Part shown: positions 59,886 through 64,000 of the stretch, piece by piece | Numbering within the stretch: position 1 is the stretch's first letter | How the letters are laid out: the number at the start of each line of letters is the position of its first letter | NCBI RefSeq assembly: GCF_903772925.1 | Contig: NZ_LR812090.1 | Location: forward strand, 562,629 to 626,628 | Reading direction: 5' to 3' | Origin: Alteromonas macleodii | GTDB taxonomy: Bacteria > Pseudomonadota > Gammaproteobacteria > Enterobacterales > Alteromonadaceae | DNA: 64,000 bases | Notes under the pieces: generated by a model | What the model was told of the DNA's origin: nothing | The model's input: the letters and a program-made list of their open reading frames with translations, nothing else | The model's database searches: none | Position numbers and translations under genes: made by a program

Positions 59886-62747
59886 TTACGGGTTGTTCAC
59901 CACAATACGTATTGCGTCTAGCTGAACATCAGCTTCCTGAATGACCTTATCGAGCGCATTCATTTGCGTTTCAATAAATTCAATTTCGCTATCGCGCACA
60001 GCGGGATTGCGCTTTTGAAGATCCCGCAAGCGCTGTATTTCGTCATTCAAAGTACTGTGCATATCGTTAAGGGCATCATGCTGCTTTTGGTTAGCCTCGT
60101 GATGGGCAAGCTTACGCGCTTTCTCAATAGCAAGTTCAAGGGGCTGCTGCAGTGCTTTTAGAAGTTGAGAAGAAATCTTGCGACCAATTTTACGCTTAAC
60201 ATCAAAACTTAAGTCAGAAGGATTGCCCTGCGCATCTAAACATACCCGCACTGGCGTTTGTGGCAAGAAACGGCTTAACTGAAGTGCTTTCGGTGCTTGT
60301 GCGTGCAGCACGAAAAGAGTTTCTATCCAGTAGGCGCCCTTCGGCAGAGAAGGCTCAGCAATAAAGCCCATGCTGCTTTTTCCGTGAACGTCTGTAAGTA
60401 CTACGTCCATGGCAGTATGCACAAGTGGATGATCCCAACTTAGAAACTGTACGTTTTCAAGCGTGGTAGCAACACGGCGTTTGTAAGTCACCGTCATGCC
60501 CTCTGGGTCAAGCCCTGGAAGCTGACTCACCATCGATTCAGTTGGCATAAGGATAAAGCAGTCGTTGCCTTTCTCGTCTTGCTGGACGCCGATAGCGTCA
60601 AATACACGGCCCATAAAGCGAGATAAATCTTGTTCGCTATCAAGGGTGATAATATCTTCAAGCAGTTGCTCTACACGGCCTTCGCCAGAAGCATTAAGCT
60701 CAAGAAGTCGATCGCGACCGGCTTCAAGCTGTGCCACCAGTTGGCTGTTTAGTGTAACGCTCATGTTTACAAGCTCGTCACGGGCACTCATATCGTCAGG
60801 GTGCAAGCAGGCACCAATAAGCAAAGGCTTAACGTCGTCAAACACGCCAGAGCCGGTCGGACAGGTCTTCTCAAAGGCATTAAGTCCTTCGTGATACCAA
60901 TCTAGCAATACGTGCTGAGCGGTTTTCGCTAAATACGGTACGTGAATTTGTACAGTTTGAGTTTGGCCAATACGGTCAAGTCGACCAATACGTTGTTCAA
61001 GCAGGTCTGGCGTAATAGGCAAGTCGAACAGAACCAAGTGGTGAGCGAACTGGAAGTTACGGCCTTCACTGCCAATTTCACTACACAGTAGAATTTGTGC
61101 GCCGTCTTCTTCGTCAGCAAAGTAATGGGCCGCCTTATCGCGCTCTACTATGCTCATGCCTTCGTGGAATACGCTATGGCGAATACCGGTTTGCGTGCGA
61201 ATGACTTCGCCTAACTCTTGTGCCGTACGAGCGCTGGCGCAAATAAGCAGAATTTTTTCTGGCTTAACGCTTTGCATAAAATCTAGAAGCCATTCAACGC
61301 GAGGGTCGTGCTTAGTCCAGCTATTAACAACACTTGCCATACGCTCAGGGTAGAGTGAATAGGTTAGGTCGCCGCCGCTCACTGCCTCTGAATAAACCTC
61401 CGGCAACGCCAATTCATATGCACTTAGTTTACGCTCTGGGAACCCTTCGATATTGGCGCGGCGATTTCTAAATAGCATGCGACCTGTACCGTGACAGTCA
61501 ATAAGTTGATGCAGCAACGCATGGCGATTGTCCGGCGAGCTTAAATCACCCGCATGTTCCATTACGTCAGGCGCAAACTCAGCAAGTTTGCTACGTTGCT
61601 TGTCGTTAGGCTCGGCGTCTGAAAGTAATGGCGCGACCGCATCGGCGAGCTGACTGTATTTCGATTCTTCATCTAAGAAAGCGTCGTAACTATGGAAGCG
61701 AGCCGGGTCGAGTAGGCGTAAGCGTGCAAAGTGGCTTTCGTGACCAAGTTGATCAGGCGTTGCGGTAAGTAGCAATACGCCAGGCGTTTGGTTGGCTAGT
61801 GCTTCAACACACAGGTATTCGGCAGAAGGAGCCTCACTTGACCACGCAAGGTGGTGGGCTTCATCGACAACCATCAAATCCCAACCTGCGGCTTGAATTT
61901 GCTGCTGGCGTTTTTCGCTCTTACTTAGAAAGTCGATACTGCAAAGTACCAGCTGATCGCTTTCAAATGGGTTTACTGCGCCTGTGTCAGCTGTATCGTC
62001 ATCTTCTAGACCTTCGCTCTTCTCAATTGCTTCGCAACGACTCTCATCGTAAATGGCAAAAGGAAGATTTACGCGGCGCAGCATTTCAACTAGCCATTGG
62101 TGCATGAGCGAGTCTGGAACCAAGATAAGCACGCGCTCGGCACGACCAGTTTTAAGCTGCTGGTGAATAATTAGCGCTGCTTCAATAGTTTTACCAAGCC
62201 CTACTTCATCAGCAAGCAATACGCGAGGCGCGTGTCTTCCGCCTACCTCTGACGCTATGTGTAGCTGGTGCGGGATAAGCGATATACGGGCACCGGCAAG
62301 GCCGATAGTATTTGAACGCAAATATTCGTATTGATGATCTAGGGCGCGTTCACGTAAGTCGAACCATTTCGGATTGTCTAGTTGCTGACTAAACAGGCGC
62401 TTTTCAGGTTGGTTTAAGCGAATGTGGCTGTCTAGCATGGTTTCAGGTAAGCGCACTTGGGCTTTAGTATCTTCACGAAGCCCGTGATAAATAAATAAAC
62501 CTTGGCTCTCTTCTTTTTCAGTAATGGTCATTTCCCAGCCATCTTGGCTTTTGACCGTTTCGCCAATTTCGAATATTAGTCGCGTAAGCGGCGCGTCTTG
62601 CTTTGTGTATTTTCGCGCTTCGCCTGTTGCCGGATACAACACTTCAACTGAACGGAAATCGTTACCGATAACTACGCCCAGCCCCAGCTCTATTTCGGTG
62701 TTGCTTAACCAACGCTGACCAACTAAAAATTGACTATCTGAACTCAT
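59886..62747 (-). CDS. rapA: RNA polymerase-associated ATPase RapA
   Basis: This 953-residue Swi2/Snf2-type ATPase recycles RNA polymerase stalled after transcription. Two Tudor-like N-terminal folds (1-110) are followed by the helicase lobes: VLLADEVGLGKTIEAALI (Walker A, about residues 173-190), LMVVDEAHHLAW (DEAH, about 280), LLTATPD, and in lobe 2 ILLCSEIGSEGRNFQFAHHLVLFDLP and QRIGRLDRIGQTQ. The C-terminal third holds RapA-specific domains. Length is close to E. coli RapA (968). Confidence 0.97.
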   Translation of the reverse strand: MSSDSQFLVGQRWLSNTEIELGLGVVIGNDFRSVEVLYPATGEARKYTKQDAPLTRLIFEIGETVKSQDGWEMTITEKEESQGLFIYHGLREDTKAQVRLPETMLDSHIRLNQPEKRLFSQQLDNPKWFDLRERALDHQYEYLRSNTIGLAGARISLIPHQLHIASEVGGRHAPRVLLADEVGLGKTIEAALIIHQQLKTGRAERVLILVPDSLMHQWLVEMLRRVNLPFAIYDESRCEAIEKSEGLEDDDTADTGAVNPFESDQLVLCSIDFLSKSEKRQQQIQAAGWDLMVVDEAHHLAWSSEAPSAEYLCVEALANQTPGVLLLTATPDQLGHESHFARLRLLDPARFHSYDAFLDEESKYSQLADAVAPLLSDAEPNDKQRSKLAEFAPDVMEHAGDLSSPDNRHALLHQLIDCHGTGRMLFRNRRANIEGFPERKLSAYELALPEVYSEAVSGGDLTYSLYPERMASVVNSWTKHDPRVEWLLDFMQSVKPEKILLICASARTAQELGEVIRTQTGIRHSVFHEGMSIVERDKAAHYFADEEDGAQILLCSEIGSEGRNFQFAHHLVLFDLPITPDLLEQRIGRLDRIGQTQTVQIHVPYLAKTAQHVLLDWYHEGLNAFEKTCPTGSGVFDDVKPLLIGACLHPDDMSARDELVNMSVTLNSQLVAQLEAGRDRLLELNASGEGRVEQLLEDIITLDSEQDLSRFMGRVFDAIGVQQDEKGNDCFILMPTESMVSQLPGLDPEGMTVTYKRRVATTLENVQFLSWDHPLVHTAMDVVLTDVHGKSSMGFIAEPSLPKGAYWIETLFVLHAQAPKALQLSRFLPQTPVRVCLDAQGNPSDLSFDVKRKIGRKISSQLLKALQQPLELAIEKARKLAHHEANQKQHDALNDMHSTLNDEIQRLRDLQKRNPAVRDSEIEFIETQMNALDKVIQEADVQLDAIRIVVNNP

Positions 62748-63144
62748 AAATCACCAACCTGTTTTTCGGGGGCGGTATTGTACGCATTGCGTTGTGATAA
62801 GTCATTAATACTAGACTATTGGTTGTCGTTTTTACTATATGAGCGCAGAGAGAGAACTAACGACGTGCATGAACATAATCATATGGTCTTTAAACGGCAC
62901 TCCTGCCGTATGTAAGGCACCACTACTAAGCCACAACTACCTTGTTGCCCCTCTAAGACGCGGAACAAATGACTTAACACACGATGCCGACTGAAGAAGA
63001 AAACCGCGTCAACATGTTCAGCAGACTTGCTTTGTCATAGGGATGGCGTAAAACTGTCGTATCACTGACCATGGATATTTCTTACTGTTAACGAGGTCAC
63101 GTTTCTAACGTATGTGAAGCGCAGTTAACAGGAGGAAGCGCGAG
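62748..63144. other. rapA-HTH intergenic region
   Basis: This 397-bp region separates two divergent genes. I see no ORF, terminator or clear operator in it. The right end carries AGGAGGA, the ribosome site of the HTH gene. Confidence 0.5.
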
Positions 63145-63936
63145 ATGGATATGAAAGTAGACAGTCAAAAGCTTATACAACTACGCAATGCTAAGGCATG
63201 GAGTCAGCAGCATCTGGCCGATGTGTCTGGGTTGAGTTTACGCACTATTCAGCGAATTGAGAAAACCCAATCTGCATCCCATGATTCGATAGGAGCACTT
63301 GCATCAGTGTTCGAAACGACGCCAGATGCCCTCTTTATGGATGAACCCGATGCCGCCGCAAGTCACGCTCAAGTGCAGCAAGCCTCGCAAACTTCTATTG
63401 CGAGGGAAAATCGAGCAGCACATCATACAGTACCGCATCAGGTTTACCGTCCAACAATGTTAAACCACAAAAATGTTCTTTGGGTTACGTTAGCACTCGC
63501 TATTAGTTTGTTTGTAGCTATTTACTATGCGCAAACGGTCAATGCAAATAACGGTAGTAACCAAGTAATCGAAGCTGGCAAACCAGTGAATGTAAGTAGC
63601 GAAGCCCTTGAAAACGCAACAGACTGGTTGCGCTTGATTGATAGCGGTGAATATGAACAAAGCTGGCAAGAAAGTGCGGCTATATTCAGAAGTAATATTT
63701 CCCAAGCAAAATGGGCTGAAGCACTTCAGCTTGTTAGAAAGCCTCTAGGCGATCTAAAAAATCGAGAGTTTGCTTTAGCTCAAGCGCCTTCTTCACTGCC
63801 AGGATTGCCAAAAGGCAATTACCTAATCTTATCATTCAGCACCCAGTTCACTGAAAGTACCTCTATGAATGTAGAAACACTCTCTATGGTAGAGGTAAAT
63901 GGTGAATATAAAGCAATAGGGTACTTCATCAAGTAG
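63145..63936 (+). CDS. HTH-type regulator with membrane anchor and DUF4019 domain
   Basis: This 263-residue protein starts with a Cro/CI-type helix-turn-helix (about residues 8-62: LIQLRNAKAWSQQHLADVSGLSLRTIQRIEKTQSASHDSIGALASVF). A polar linker precedes one membrane helix (about 112-128, VLWVTLALAISLFVAIYYA). A periplasmic DUF4019 domain follows (about 150-263: ATDWLRLIDSGEYEQSWQESAAIFRSNISQAKWAEALQLVRKPLG...YLILSFSTQF). The layout suggests a one-component membrane sensor that binds DNA, with an unknown periplasmic signal. AGGAGGA lies before ATG 63145; a second ATG follows two codons later. Confidence 0.85.
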   Translation: MDMKVDSQKLIQLRNAKAWSQQHLADVSGLSLRTIQRIEKTQSASHDSIGALASVFETTPDALFMDEPDAAASHAQVQQASQTSIARENRAAHHTVPHQVYRPTMLNHKNVLWVTLALAISLFVAIYYAQTVNANNGSNQVIEAGKPVNVSSEALENATDWLRLIDSGEYEQSWQESAAIFRSNISQAKWAEALQLVRKPLGDLKNREFALAQAPSSLPGLPKGNYLILSFSTQFTESTSMNVETLSMVEVNGEYKAIGYFIK

Positions 63937-63957
63937 ACCCTTTTATCACTCACCCAT

Positions 63958-63993
63958 GCGATACAGGGTCTGTAAGCCCAGTATCGCCTTTTT
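63958..63993 (+). terminator. Terminator of the HTH-DUF4019 gene
   Basis: GCGATAC (63958-63964) pairs with GTATCGC (63981-63987). Inner GGG/CCC pairs sit between them and a T-rich run follows. Confidence 0.8.
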
Positions 63994-64000
63994 ATCGTTG

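Overview
The window reads as a chromosomal segment of a marine gammaproteobacterium of the order Alteromonadales, most likely Alteromonas or a close relative. I infer this from the protein sequences and from gene orders such as mutH-rppH-ptsP-lgt-thyA, ftsB-ispD-ispF-truD-pcm-nlpD-rpoS, rplU-rpmA-obg and rapA-rluA. No rRNA, tRNA, CRISPR or insertion sequence was recognised.

Layout. Bases 1-2900 are the attI-proximal end of a sedentary chromosomal integron. Five complete cassettes and part of a sixth carry their genes on the minus strand, each followed by an attC site of about 108-115 bp. The integrase gene intI lies at 2901-3869 on the plus strand. The array runs off the left edge. The three distal cassettes are copies of one 421-bp unit that has no convincing gene but holds a stem-loop with compensatory base changes between copies. 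Bases 3900-7300 hold fadBA (beta-oxidation) with a PsrA-like operator upstream. Bases 7700-12300 hold slt, pepQ and a ZIP-like metal transporter. Bases 12500-16600 hold ispB, then a 1-kb intergenic region with a dense, roughly 20-bp-periodic GATC array, then rplU-rpmA and obg. Bases 16700-17800 hold a small gene with a Fur box, divergent from folA. Bases 17900-23750 form the stress-response and isoprenoid cluster rpoS-nlpD-yqaA-like-pcm-truD-ispF-ispD-ftsB, in which surE is missing. Bases 23800-28200 hold an AsmA-like envelope protein, a chemoreceptor and an Lrp-type regulator; an alcohol dehydrogenase is divergent from the regulator. Bases 29700-33500 hold putA. Bases 33700-41950 hold a five-gene RND efflux operon that encodes its own two-component system. 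Bases 42100-45500 hold ygiM, ygiF and a membrane-anchored AraC-type regulator. Bases 45550-51760 hold mutH, rppH, a broken ptsP, a TSUP permease, lgt and thyA. Bases 51770-56000 form a signalling block: a REC-CheC protein, a PAS-GGDEF cyclase and a convergent hybrid histidine kinase. The remainder holds an AmpG-like permease, two poorly known proteins, rluA, rapA and an HTH-DUF4019 regulator.

Most notable points. (1) ptsP, for the nitrogen-PTS enzyme I, has a clean in-frame TAA with the rest of the reading frame intact downstream. (2) The repeated cassettes carry a stem supported by three compensatory pair changes. (3) The GATC-rich periodic array lies upstream of rplU in a genome that encodes MutH. 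(4) An OmpR-type tandem repeat lies upstream of the efflux operon. (5) A good Fur box lies upstream of an unknown 121-residue protein.
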